43,190 nucleotides of DNA from Darksidea phi (GCA_030770425.1 JASJFT010000305.1:1-43190), one strand, 5' to 3'. Shown: positions 7,718 to 20,150, counted from the stretch's first letter. Notes: generated from the letters alone by a model not told the origin. Made by a program: numbers and translations.

Positions 7718-9629
7718 ATGGCTACTACTAAAACTATCGCCGCTCAAGAGACCATTTCCGCCGCTGAGACGACGGACCTCAGTCGCTATGTCCTGATACT
7801 CGGCAACTTCACCAATCTACCCGACGTCGCCAAGTTATCCGAAAACTATAGATATATCTTCACCCCTCCAAAGGAAAGCCACAACTGGAAGGGAGCCATG
7901 ACTGGTGAGGTCCGCGGCCCCTTTCTGGCTCTGGAATTCGAGAAGGACATGTACAACCCGGACGGCTGGATGATTGGTTCTTCGGACGATACCGACCGAT
8001 GCGATGTGCAGATTGCTGTAGCTGGTGACAAGTCTGGCGTTAGTAGGCAGCACCTTCGAATCGACCTTGACGTGGAATCGACATGCCCGCGTCTCACTCA
8101 ATTCACCCATCGGAACCCATTGGCCGTTATTGTTCACGGGAAGCGTGGAGACCGCAAGCTCCTCCTTACCCAGAAAAAGTCCATCAAGATCGAGACGTTT
8201 GCCCCTATCACGGTTAACTTCGGCACCCCAGCTTCCAGGCATGGCGTCCGACCCTCACGTCCCCAGACGAGACGAAAAGGTACCGTCAGCGCCTTGAGAG
8301 GCACTTCCAGAATTACTTCGACACCGTTCCGGTTTTCCCAAGCATTCAGCCCCCCCCCGGGCCCGAGACCTTGGCTGTGCGGTTTGGGCAAAATGGTGCG
8401 GTATACAAGCGGGAGGGGGAGCTAGGCAAAGGAACAAGTGGAACGGTCTATCGGGTGGTGGAGGCGACCTCCAGGAAAATCTATGCTGCAAAGGAACCGT
8501 ACTATAAGGCGTCCGACTCTGGTACCAAGCTTGTAGAGCGGTTCAAACGTCTGGAGGCAGAGTACGACAAGCTAGTAGAGCTTAAGCACGTAAGTCTATG
8601 TCTATTAATTCGCGATTCTCGGCATACTAGATACTGACCATGCTTCCGCAACTTCAGCCGCACATAGTCGAAGCCGTAGAGCTGCTGCTTGTTGCCGACA
8701 ACAGACAACTCCCCCCATGGATGATTATGGAGTACATCGAGGATAGCCTGGACAGTGCTCTCATCCATTTGAAAGGCGCCCGAAGCCTCGTCGTCGTACC
8801 TCAACTCATCGAAGCGGTGGAATTCATGCACGCCAAAAACTATGTCCACCGCGATATAAAGCCCGGGAATATTCTTATCCAGTGGGTCAACGGCCAGGCA
8901 GTGCTTAAGATGGCCGATGTGGGAACTATGAAAGAGGCGGATGAAGACCTCACGACCTTTACCGGCACACCTTTGTACATAGCCCCGGAGTGCTGGTCTA
9001 CCACACGACGGTATAGCAAGGAAGTAGACATGTGGGCGGTCGGCCTGGTGCTGCTGCAGCTTTTCACCGACTGGGATCCTAAAAAGGACGAGGCGTGGGT
9101 CAATGGCCCCTTTGGGAAAATTAATGAGCTAGGCTTCTCAGCCTGGATCGTCAAGGTGCTGTTGCCCTTCACAGCGACAGCAGTCCCCGAGCCTGTCCAG
9201 CAACTTCTCAGAGGATTACTCTGCGAGTCGCCCCAAGACAGATGGACTGCGACTAGATGCCAGACGTGGGTAAAGGAAGATTTTATGCCATATATCGACA
9301 GCGCTATTGACGAAGCCAGTTGTAAGAGGAGGCGAGACTTATACCAGCAAGATCTTGAAGATGAGGACAAGTCGAGAAGAATCCGGAGCAGCAATCCTAC
9401 CCTGGACACGATTCGTGCAGACCTCGCCAGAAATGAGATGTACTCTCTTCTATATAAGCAGACGACGGCAGCGGACTCCCTCCCGGACACGTTGCCTTGG
9501 GATGCTGCGTATGAGCCGCAGAACCAGGACTCCACCGGCGGATCAGTGACACCGACCCAGACTCCTAGTGGTACAGTGACTCGCGCCCAGCCTGTTAGCA
9601 GAGCCGATGGAACTGACAAGATAGCATAA
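7718..9629 (+). CDS. FHA-domain Ser/Thr protein kinase, one intron, apparent frameshift
   Basis: The ATG at 7718 has G at -3 and G at +4. Residues about 83-169 form an FHA phosphothreonine-binding domain: IGSS (86-89), CDVQI, SRQH (109-112) and Asn133. The frame then breaks at the C4 run 8226-8229. One extra C there would give NFGTPSFQAWRPTLT and continue into the kinase in frame 1. Kinase landmarks, in restored numbering: GKGTSGTVY (237-245), Lys259 (YAAKE), HRDIKPGN (355-362), DVG (378-380, in place of DFG), APE (400-402), VDMWAVG. Intron 8590-8657 (68 nt): GTAAGT donor, CTGAC branch point at 8634-8638, TTCAG acceptor. Spliced and corrected length is about 614 aa. The layout (FHA, AWRP linker, kinase) matches a fungal FHA-kinase family related to checkpoint kinases, probably nuclear signalling. 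If the frameshift is real the gene is dead. Confidence 0.85.
8226..8229 (+). other. Site of the probable 1-nt deletion in the FHA kinase
   Basis: Upstream, frame 2 carries the end of the FHA domain. Downstream, frame 1 carries the AWRP linker and the kinase; it opens only at 8218 after a TAA at 8215-8217. The overlap of the two frames is therefore confined to about 8218-8240, and the CCCC run is the natural slippage point. No intron with acceptable splice sites repairs it. Confidence 0.7.
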
Positions 9630-10157
9630 CGGGTTTGCGAGGATATGTGCGAGTAATGGATGCGTGCGACAACTTGACTGCATGTGTGGCGATGGCTTTT
9701 CGAGATATGACTGGATTATTCGGAATGGTTGCAACGCGTTGGACGGTGCTGGTGAGGCGGTTCGGTATTTATACGTATTTAATAACAGCAGCAAAGTATT
9801 CAGCTTGATTGAGGCAATGCAAGTAACGGTAAACGCTCTGCCCTACCTCAGTTTACTTATGCTTCCATCCGGCAGATGAGCTACCTATGGACTGTGATGG
9901 CAAGGCAATCTAGTATGCATGCGTGTTCGATAGCGGTGGAGACGTGGGTCTACTTGATGTAGGTGATGCATACGAAGATGAAGGTTAACCTGTCCCATTT
10001 CGGTCGGGATTTCGGATTGTGATTACTCCACATAAGCTTCCCTCACGTGGCAACAGTTGAGTGGGGTCGCTCCGGGCACTGTCTAGGGCCGTTATTGGGC
10101 TGGCTGGCGCCCAGTCAGCTCACTTACCAACAGTGGTGTGTTGTATTTATATGCCTC
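9630..10157. other. Intergenic, nothing recognised
   Basis: This is sequence downstream of the FHA kinase gene. The few short open frames have no protein-like character. It probably includes the kinase 3' UTR. No repeat or RNA gene is visible. Confidence 0.5.
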
Positions 10158-10215
10158 GAATCGCATCGCATCGCATCGCATCGCGTCGCATCGCATCACA
10201 TCGCCTCACGTCGCA
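10158..10215 (+). repeat. Pentanucleotide microsatellite (ATCGC)n, imperfect
   Basis: Eleven or so units of atcgc and variants (gtcgc, atcac, ctcac) lie exactly at the left edge of the AT-rich block. A short run of the same motif in the other orientation occurs at 42962-42978 near the right edge. Confidence 0.85.
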
Positions 10216-10567
10216 CTTACAATTACTATATACATATTAACGTAATACTACCAGAAACTACCCTAATAACTGAGACGTTGTTAGAACTTGTCGAAACGCA
10301 AAGACAGTAGTTTAATAACGACGATATCCCTTTATCGAAGGAGTACCAGGATAATATTAAGAAATACTTAAATATTATAGGAATAGACCGCGACTCTATA
10401 AAGAGGAATATAGTTAAGAAGCGGGCGTACCAAGTCCTAAGTTAAATTTAGGCCGCTAGTCCTAAAGTTTTTATTCTATACGCGTTATCCACTAGCCCGA
10501 TAAAGCTAGGGGCTTTAAAATTGAACGATTATATTCTAAAACTAGTTACGTAGTAGAAAAAGGTACT
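10216..10567 (+). pseudogene. AT-rich border relic, possible coding fragment
   Basis: Sequence between the microsatellite and the X1 target duplication. Bases 10,216-10,310 still contain CpA and TpG; beyond that they nearly vanish. The plus frame through 10,250-10,444 (LVETQRQ, stop, then DDIPLSKEYQDNIKKYLNI and IGIDRDSIKRNIVKKRAYQV) looks protein-like but matches nothing I know. It is the host sequence into which X1 inserted. Confidence 0.3.
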
Positions 10568-10572
10568 CTATC

Positions 10573-11013
10573 TATTAAACGGGGTCCGGGCCCGATAGAT
10601 AGTTTGGCCTCGTTTAGGGTTTATACTTAAGATAAGAATAAAGGAGTAGAAATAAGTAGATAATAGTTTAATTACGTTAATAGACTAGAATTAATCTAGA
10701 TTCGAATTAACTATAAGGAAGTAAGACTTATCTAGGGGATTTATAGTTATTATATATTAATTTAATTTCCTTAGATCTATAGCTCTATACCTATAAATCT
10801 ACTAAGCTATAGCTCCGTAGCTCTATTCTAATAGATCTACTAAGCTATTACGTAACCCTTAGATCTATTCTTACTAAGATATAGATCTATTATATAACTT
10901 CCTATTCTTTAATTATAAGGTTTATATTATATTCCTTATTAGAGTCTATAATAGATTTAATCTTAGATAGCTCTTCTTACTATTATTCTATAGTATATAT
11001 TTAGTTTATAATA
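10573..11013 (-). repeat. X1 3' LTR
   Basis: 441 bp, same length as its partner at 25,608-26,048. Differences are mostly C/T and G/A transitions. The polypurine tract of the element abuts it at 11,014-11,030. Confidence 0.92.
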
Positions 11014-11289
11014 CTATCTCCCCTCTTTAAACCTTCGACTTAGAGATTATTCTAGACCTAGTATTCGATTATATTAGTATTAGGACCCTATCTTAAGAGG
11101 TTATTATTATCTATTATAGTATCGTATAAAACTTAAGAATATATTACTCTTATTAATAAATTTTTTTATTATAGCTCTAAAATATTTCTTTATAGTTATT
11201 ATTTATAGTTAGAAATACTATATATTACTTTATCTAAAGATAGTAGATATTATAAGACGTATATTTATACTAATATATAAGATTCTTAT

Positions 11290-11760
11290 TATATATCTAG
11301 TATTTTACTATTAAAAGGTTTATCTATATTAAGTAATAAAACTCGTATATTAGGGCTTATTACTATTAGTAAGATCTATTAATTATATAGAAGAGAAACT
11401 TTAATAGTAGCTAGAGGAGGCTTAAAAAGCTTAGAATAAGCTTCTTAATAAGCTAGTAAAGGCTTAGATACGAGTATATTATTTAGAGAAGTAGAGAATA
11501 ATCCTTTATAAGAAGTTAATAGTATAATTCTAAATACTAAAAGCTAAGCTAGATAAAGAGGAGGTAGAGCTTTAGTAACTAGAGTAGTAGAAGAATCTAG
11601 AGACCTTTTTAACTACTTTAGATATTACTTATAATATTATAAATAATACTACTTCTTTTAATTTATTAAATACCTTTTATTATATTATAGATAATATTAA
11701 TCTTCTTAATTTATTATAAAATAAACTTATCTTATCTCTAGATTTCCTTTAAAATTATAG
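11290..11760 (+). pseudogene. Possible antisense ORF relic between X1 chromodomain and 3' LTR
   Basis: About 740 bp separate the end of the chromodomain from the 3' LTR. Read antisense to pol, the segment gives a lysine- and leucine-rich, coiled-coil-like sequence (NKLLNKLVKA, IRVYYLEK, ILYKKLIV, ILKAKLDKEEVEL, NLETFLTTLD) with all stops TAG or TAA. The same holds at 26,920-27,390 in X2. Because TpG is depleted, TGA cannot occur in any frame, so openness is weak evidence by itself. Both orientations remain possible. Confidence 0.35.
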
Positions 11761-11789
11761 TTTTAATACTTTATAAACTTCTTAAAATA

Positions 11790-14700
11790 ATTAAGATTAT
11801 CTTTAGATTTCTAGATTTATTTTTATAGATTTTTCTTTTTATCTATCCCTTACTATTTAATTAGATAGTAGTTTTTTCTATTTCTAATATTATTATCTAG
11901 AATTTCTTTTACTTTTTATTCTTTATTATCTTCTCTATATATATCTACTTTATATACTACTAGTCTAGTATCTTATAATACTTTTTCTAGTAAGCTAATA
12001 TAAAATATAGGATAGATTTTTATTTATAGGGATAGTTTTAGTTAGTAGTTTATAGATAAGACTTATTTTTTAATCTTATAAAGTCTAATCTTAGTATAGT
12101 CTAGTTTATTATTAGATTACTTACTTTTAATATTTTTTTATAATAACTATATCTTTTCTCCCTCTTTAAAAGTAGATACTTTCTTTTACTTCTTATTATA
12201 GTACTTACTTATTTTATTTTAAAGAAATTTAATATCTTTCTTAAGCTATTAGTATATTCGTAGAATAATTTTTATTATTTCTTCTCTATTCTAACTATAG
12301 AATTAGAGTTACCTAGGTTCCTTATATATTTTTAGTTTAATTCTATAATTTATAAAGAAGGGTATTATCTTTATTATACTATATTACGAACTATTATATA
12401 TAAATTATACTATAAATAGAAGTATAATCTAATTATTCTAATAGTAGTTTAGATAATATCTAAAATATTATTCTACTATTTAATTTATTTATTCTATTAG
12501 TCTATCTATTTATAGATAGTACGTAATTAATATATTATATTTTATTTCTAATTTAACTATAAGGGTTTACTAAAACTTTACTATAAATTTAATATCTTTA
12601 TTTAAGATAATTTTATCTAGTATTCTATATTTATTAAATATATATCTTAGTAAGATATAGATAAGTTATTCTACTATATTTTCTTTATTTATATATAGAA
12701 TAAAATAAGTATACTTTATAAACTTATTTACTATTACTAGTATAGTATTATAAGATACTTCTATTATTAGTTTCTTAGAATATAGTAATTATATAATAAA
12801 GTCTATAGTTATAACCTTTTATAGTCCTTTTATATTTTCTATTAGTTATAGTATTCTATAGAGTATATATCTAGTATACTTATTATAGTAATAGTTTATA
12901 TATTCTATAAGAACTTATATTACTAGTTATCTTATATATAGAAAATAGTACGTTCTTATTAATTATTTAAGAGTCTTTTCTACTCCTTAGTATTTATATA
13001 CTAGTACCTCGTAGTATTATCTAATAAATTCTTTTTATATTATCTTAGGTATATAGATTTTTTAGAATATATAAATAATTCTATTTTTTTCTTAAATTAC
13101 TTCTTAAATCTTATTTTATTTATCTATTACTTTTATAGTAGCTATATAGATCTATTAAGTCTATTTATTTCTTTCTAGTTTAAGTATTATTTCTTATATT
13201 TCTACTAGTTTTAGACGATTATAGATAATTATTCCGTCTAGTTATAGCTTAAGGATTACCGTACTAGGTTTCTTTATTTCTTAGTAATTAGGTCTTCTAC
13301 TAAGTATATCTACTTATTTATTTTCTAATCTCTTAGTATATATAATCTTAATATTATAGATTATAAGGGTTTATATCTATTATATCTATCTTCTAATTAG
13401 AGGTTTATTTATTAAGAATTCTATTAGATTCTTATAGTCTATATAGATTATAATAGAGTATTTAAATCCTTATAGTTTAGATCTCTATTCCTTTAAAACT
13501 TTAATAATTACTAGTAATTCTTTATTATAGATATCGTAGTTAAGTTTAACTAGTAATATCTTCTATAAGAAGTAGTATACTAGTCTAAGATTATCTTTAT
13601 TATCTTTCTATAATAGTATTACTTTTATTATATAGTCTAATATATCTATCTTAATAATTAAGGGTTCTTTAGGGTTATATATCTTAATTATAGGTTTCTT
13701 AATAAACTATTCTTTAATCTTTTTAAAGGCTTATTAGTATTCTTCCTTCTATTTAAAAGGTTAGTCCTTTCTAGTAAGTTATATAAGGGGTACCGTCGTT
13801 ATACTCTATTATAGTATTAGTTTTTAATAAAAGTTATAGAATTCTAGAAACGATTATAGCTCCTTAAGATTCTTAGATATAGACTATTCTTTAACTTTCT
13901 TAATTCATTATAGGTCTACTTTAATTTCTCCTAGTTTAATAATAAATTTTAAAAACTCTATTTCTTATATATAGAATTTATATTTTTATAGATAAAGATA
14001 TAATTATACTTTCTTAAGTATTTATAGAACTTTCTTTATATATTCTTTATATTTCTTTTTTATTTCGGAATAGATTAAAATATTATCGAGGTATACTATT
14101 ATAAACTAGTTAAAATAGTTTTATAAAATATTATTAATCTATTTCTAGAATATTATAGGTATATTAATAAGTCTAAAAGATATTACTTAGTACTTATATA
14201 GTCTCTTCTTAGTTCTAAAAGCTATCTTCTATTCTTTATCTTTTTTAATCTAGATTTAATAGTATATATTTCGGATATCTAGTCGCGTAAACTATTTAGC
14301 TTTTCTTAGTCGATCTTATATTTCCGATACTAGAGGTAGTAGATATTAGTTCTTAATTATAATATTATTAAGTATTCGGTAATTAATATATAGTTATAGT
14401 TCTATAGTACCTTTCTTAAATATAAAGAGAACTAGATATTCTATAAATAAATTCGAGTATTAAATATATCTTTTTATAAGATTATCTTTAAGATATTTTA
14501 TTATAATCTTCTTCTCTTTCTTAGTTAACTTATAGGTTAGTCTAAATTCTAAAGTCTTTTCTTTCTATAGCGAAATTATATAGTCTTAGAACTAGTACTA
14601 GAATAAGCTTTTCTTAGGTTCTTAAAATAATTTTTCCTATTTCTTATAATATTCTAGGATATTATTATTTTCTTCTTAAGTTACGTTTAGATTTTATCGT

Positions 14701-15552
14701 AGAAATAATACTTATTAGTTTATTTATTAAATCTAAGAGTCGGCTTCTTAGAGTTATAGTATTTCTAGGATTATATTCTAATCCTCTAATATCTTAATTA
14801 TATTAAGTATTTCGTTTTTCTTTTTCTATTCTTATAGACTAAGTTTACCTTTAGTTTTATATATTATAGATTCGTTAAATAGTTCTCTCTTAATAGTATA
14901 TACGATACTAGAATATTATTTCTTTTATTAAGGAATTCTTTTTTATTAGATAAAGTCCTTACTAATAAAGTTTTAAGTAGCTCTACTATTAATTAAAGTA
15001 GTAATCTTTTTTTCTTAGTAGGTTCTATAAAGGTAGATATAGTCTTATTCTTTAGTTTCTTAAATTCTTATTTTCTTAGACTAGTATTTCGTATTAATCT
15101 TAGTCTAAACGTACTTTAGATATTTATTCTCTAGATATTTATACTATAGTCTTTCTAGAATATAGTTTAAAGATAAAAGTAGTTCTAGTATAATTTATAT
15201 ATATTCTTTTTATTACTAGTTCTTAGATTACTACTATTTATATACTACTTCTAGTATAATTACTTAGATAATCCTTTTATTATAATCTTTTACTAGATAA
15301 TAGTTATTTTTTTATTTTACTTCTTTATAGAGTTTATATTCTCTTTATACGTATAAGATTTATATAATCTTAAAGTATACTAGATATCTTATCTTATATT
15401 ATAGGTTATTCTCTAAATCAACCTTATATCTCTAATTATTATATTTTATAAAGATTATTCGTATAAGAATCTATTATTCGATTACTATATACTATAGTTA
15501 TTTCTTATTAACTATTCTTATAATATACTATATCTCTTTTTAAGTTTCTTAA
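11790..15552 (-). pseudogene. X1 pol relic: RT, RNase H, integrase, chromodomain
   Basis: Read on the minus strand from right to left. The reverse transcriptase core is at about 14,062-14,105, where the catalytic motif reads VYLDNILIYS (second Asp of the YxDD box changed to Asn). RNase H and integrase follow, then the integrase C-terminal segment near 12,000-12,200, and at about 11,800-11,935 a chromodomain-like block (ILDNNIRN, YYLIK, then KKFIKY). Stops are dense, all TAG or TAA, mostly where Gln, Trp or Arg codons would be expected. It cannot be expressed as a functional polyprotein. Confidence 0.8.
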
Positions 15553-15989
15553 TATTATATATTATATATACCTTTATATAGAATCCGGGTTAAAACTAAT
15601 AGAATATTAATTATACTATTAGTTTCTAATAGATTAAGATTAAGTTAACGAATTCTATTACTAGAATAACTACTTAGGAAAAGATTTAATCTTATTTATA
15701 AGTATTAGGTAAAGAACTAAAGATTAACTATAAGGAATTAAGATAGAAAATAGAAGAGACCCTTTACTCTCTTATACCTATCTCTCCGTTCTATACTCTA
15801 TCTACTCTATTATACTAAGATATAGATTAAATAGATTATTATTAGCTATACTCTATCTACTCTATTATACTAAGATATAGATTAAATAGATTACTATTAT
15901 ATAATATTAGATTACTAATTAAGCTATCTTCTTAGCTTATAGCTTTCTTAGAATATTCTATATTCTATAAACTATATAGAGTTATAATA
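15553..15989 (-). repeat. Y3 3' LTR, with internal 55-bp duplication
   Basis: 437 bp. It contains two adjacent copies of a 55-bp unit (15,792-15,846 and 15,847-15,901) starting tatactctatctactctatt. The duplication is also present in the other Y3 LTR and in both Y4 LTRs, so it is a family feature. Confidence 0.92.
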
Positions 15990-16289
15990 CTTACTCCCCT
16001 CTTTAAAGCTTTATCCTTAAAGTTACGTCTACTTCCTTATAATCCTATTTAGTAATATTTTTATTACTTTAGTAATTCCTTCTATACTATACTATAACCT
16101 ACGTATATATACTAGTAATTATTTTCTTAGTCTAGTATCTTAGTTATTCTATTTCTTATCTAGGTATAAGAATAGGTAATATCCTATTCTATAGGTATCT
16201 AAGTTCTATTCTTTATTTTCTTCCTAGGTCCTAATAATATCTAAAGTCCTTTAGAAGAAGTTTTATATTTATTATTATAAGCTTACTAA

Positions 16290-16715
16290 GTATATTTATT
16301 CCTATAGCTAAGAGATACTAATACCCTACTCTTACTACTAGAATTCTTATTACTACTATCTAGTTAACTTAGCCTCTAGCTATTATTCTAAGTATCTATC
16401 GTCTAACTCGAAGTATAATCTTATTATTTTATAGAAAGAGCTTAAAAAGGTAGATACTCTTAAAGCTAATCTTTATTAATAACTTTATAATACTTATAAT
16501 ACTTATAATAAAGCCTATTACTCTCTTCTAACTTATAAGAAGTATCTTAAAAAGTAGTTAAAATTTCTAATAATCTATTAAGAGGAAATAGTTCGTCGGG
16601 AACTTTCCTTAATTAAAGAGTTAAAGTAGCTAGAGTAGAAGAAAACTAAGTAATCTACCTCTACTAATCTATCTATATTACTATAGTAATCCTTACTATA
16701 TAAGTCTACTAATTT
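16290..16715 (+). pseudogene. Possible antisense ORF relic downstream of Y3 chromodomain
   Basis: On the plus strand, antisense to Y3 pol, a frame gives SKYNLIIL, KELKKVDTLKANLY, LLTYKKYLKK, EEIVRRELSLIKELK and NLSILL, a basic, coiled-coil-like reading. The equivalent region in Y4 (minus strand 35,640-35,255) aligns in the same frame (KLTSIFKLEKLK, NLSILL). Differences include several that are synonymous in this frame. TGA is not available to RIP-depleted DNA, so the frame's openness alone does not prove coding. Confidence 0.35.
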
Positions 16716-16739
16716 CTCTTTTCTAAATAGTTAGAAGCC

Positions 16740-19700
16740 TCTATCTCTAGATATCTCTAGTAATACTATTTAACTAGTCTCTAATAATCCTATAGATTCT
16801 TAATTAGTTCCTATATATTCTAACTAATAAACTATTCTACCTATTTAACTAAATATTTCTACTAATATTCGAACTTCTATAGTTCTTAAATTTCCTTAAT
16901 CTTATACTTCTTATCTTCGAGTTCGATATTAGTAGCTACTTTAGTATCTTTTAGTACTAGTTTTAGTAATAATATATAGAATACTAGATATATTCTTATA
17001 CCTTCGACTAGCTTTAGCTTATAGTTAACTAGTTCTATTTTTTCTTTAATTTTAAATAATCTAATTTATAAATTATCTAGTTTATTATATAGTCGTTTAG
17101 TTTTTAAATTTTATTATAAAAGGAAAATTTTATCTTCTCTCTTAAAGATTAGTCCCTTAAGCCTTCTTTTATTTATTATTTTAGCTATTATAAGGTTTCT
17201 ATATACTATCTACGTACTAAGTTCTTTATATAGTTCTTATATTAAATAGACTTTCTCTTCTACTCTAGTAGATATACTTTTAATATTCTTTAGATTTCTA
17301 TAAGTTATTAGCTTATATCTATAATTTACGTAATATAGTAAGTATTTAGTTATTATAGACTTCTTACTATTATATACTAATTATACTATTAGTAGTAATT
17401 TAATCTAGTTATTCTATAACTTATTAATATAGAATCTTAGATACTCTTCTAGAGTTTAGTTTATTTATTCTATCTAACTATCTATCTATAGATAGAAGCT
17501 AGTTAATAGCTTTCTCTTAATTCCTAATTTTATAAGTAATATACTCTAAAACTTTAAAGTAAATAGTTTATCCCTATTTATAAGAATCTATTCTAGTAAT
17601 TTATAATTAATAATAAGTATTCTTTTAATCTTATAAGCTATATTTTCTACTATAATTATTTTATTTATTAGAATAAAGTATACTATCTTAGTTAATTAGT
17701 CTATAATTACTATAATCGTATCGTATAATCTTTCTAATTTTAATTTTAATAATAGTAGTAACTTTACTATAAAGTCTATTATAACGTAAGTCTATAGCTA
17801 TATAGATAGTACTAGTAATTAAAGTAATCTATAAGACTTATATCTCTTAGGTTTATTCTTAGAATATTCTAAATAGTTATCTATTACTTTCTAAACTTTC
17901 TCTCTTATATTAGTAAGTAGATATTCTTTATCTATATATCTAACTATTTTATTAATTCCTAGATATTCTAGTATTTTACTCTTATAGATTTCCTATATTA
18001 GATCTTCTCTAAGACTTAGTAGTATATAAGGTCTTATTTTTAAGTTATTTATTAAAGTAGAGTATTTCTTCTTATTAAGAAATATATTATCTTCTTTTAG
18101 CGTTCTATTAATATCTCTAATAGTTTTTTAAATCTTTATTCTTTATTTTCTCTTAATATCTATTATTATTATAATCTTAGCTAGCCTCGTATAGTTATAT
18201 ATAAGAGTTCTATTTAATTTCTTTTATAGAACTAGTTTATATATAATAGATTTATTAGTACCTTAAAGGTCCGATCTTCTATTAAAAGTATCTACTACTT
18301 TATTTAGTATTTTTAGTTAATAACTTATCTTAAAGTTATAATTCGCTAATAATTCTAACTATTAGAATTATTATTAATTAAGTTTCTTCGTAGTTATAAA
18401 ACTTATAAGATTCTAGTAGTTTATAATAATCTTAATTTTATATTTAGCTTTTATAAGCTATAGTCTTTATTATTCGAATATTAATATAATAGTACTAAGT
18501 TTCTTATTATAAATATTATAGTTTACTTTCTCTTTACTAAACTTATATAAATAATAGAATACTAGTTTCTATTTTTTATCTTCCTCTTATTAGGTAAGTA
18601 TCGCTTCTAATATATAGTCTAATATATCTATCTCTACTTTAAGAGATTTTATTAGATTATATATCTATAATATAAATATTAATATAAATAGATTCTTAAG
18701 CTTATTAAAAGCTTTCTATTATTCTTAGTTCTACTAGAATTCTTTCTCTTTTTTAGTTACCTCTATAAGTAGAGCTATAGTCTTTAAGTAATTTCTAATA
18801 AACTTCTAGTAGAAGTTAGTAAATTTTAAAAAGAATTATACGTCCTTAACTAATATTAGAATTAGCTATTCTCTTATAGTCTATACTTTCTTAGGGTCTA
18901 TAGATACTTCTTCTTATAAAATAATAAAATTTAGATATTTAGTCTCTATTCTATAGAATTTATATTTATTTAGATAAAGTAGTAACTTATTTTACTATAG
19001 CTTTTATAGTACTTTCTTTATATATTCTTTATATTCTTCTAGTATCTCTTTACTATATATAAGAATATCGTCTAGATATACTATATAGAATATATTTAAG
19101 TATTCGTTTAATATCTTATTAATAACTAATTAAAATATTACTAGTACGTTTATTAGTCTAAATAGTATAACTCTATACTCGTAGAGTTTATATTAGGTCT
19201 TAAATATTATATACTTTTTATATTCTTCTACTATTCGAATTCTATAGAATTCTTCCTAGATATCGAATTTTATAATCTACTTAACCCCTTAGAGCTAGTC
19301 TATAAGTTCTTTAATTAATAGTAGTAGATATCTATTTTTCTTTATAATATTATTTAAATATTTATAGTCTATATAAAGTTATAACTTTCTATTCTTCTTT
19401 AAAATAAATAGAACTAGTAATACTATAGAGCTTTAACTTTCTTTAATATATTCTCTCTCTAAGTTCTTTATTAAGTACTTTTTTAACTCTTCTTATTAAT
19501 CTACTATTAATAAGTATATAGATCTAGACTTAAGCTTTATATCCTATTCTAGGTATATCTTATAATCCTATTCCTAGTACTTTAGTAAATCGATTTCCGA
19601 ATATTCTTTAAATAGCTTTTAGAACTTCTTATAGTCTTAAGATATTATTAGTTATAGTCTTTTTTATACGATCGTAACTCTTTATACTATAATAATACTA

Positions 19701-20150
19701 ACTCTTTATAGATTCTTCTTATAGATTCTTATAATCTTATAAGATAAAATTAAGTTTATTCTTTCTTTCTAGGATATATATTAGATCTTATAGTTAGATC
19801 TACCTAGTCTTCTAATTTCTACGACTCGAGCTATTTACTTATAGTCTAGTACTTTATATAGCTTCTAATCTATTTATAAATTATATTTTACTAACTAATT
19901 ATAACTAATAATTATATTAGTATCTCTAATTTTTATAATATTAAATTTATAATAGTCTCTAATATTTTTTATCTCTAGAGTTACTTTTTATATTTTAAGG
20001 TAAATTATATCTCCTCTATATTCTATAGATAATCTATCTTTAAGATTTACTTATATAGATTTTTCTTTAATCTAATAAAAAATCTTATATTTCTTTATTA
20101 ATTTTAATAATAGAAGTATAAACTTTACTTTATTATCTATAATAGCTTAG
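16740..20150 (-). pseudogene. Y3 pol relic with intact YLDD
   Basis: Minus strand, right to left: protease-like segment (about 20,100-19,850), reverse transcriptase with FYIVYLDDILIYSKEILEEY at 19,037-19,096 (YLDD at 19,070-19,081 unmutated), RNase H, integrase, and a chromodomain at about 16,915-16,745 (YKIKEI, QKYLVK when stops are read through, then YLE). Frames are broken by many TAG/TAA codons. Of the four RT copies in the window, this is the only one that keeps both catalytic Asp codons. Confidence 0.8.

Noticed and set aside
8180..8238. A 59-nt intron that would join the FHA and kinase frames
   Set aside because: The length restores the frame, but the donor GTCCAT is poor and removal would delete the last FHA strands. 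A 1-nt change in CCCC explains the break better.
8840..9619. 259-codon minus-strand ORF
   Set aside because: Antisense shadow of the kinase domain.
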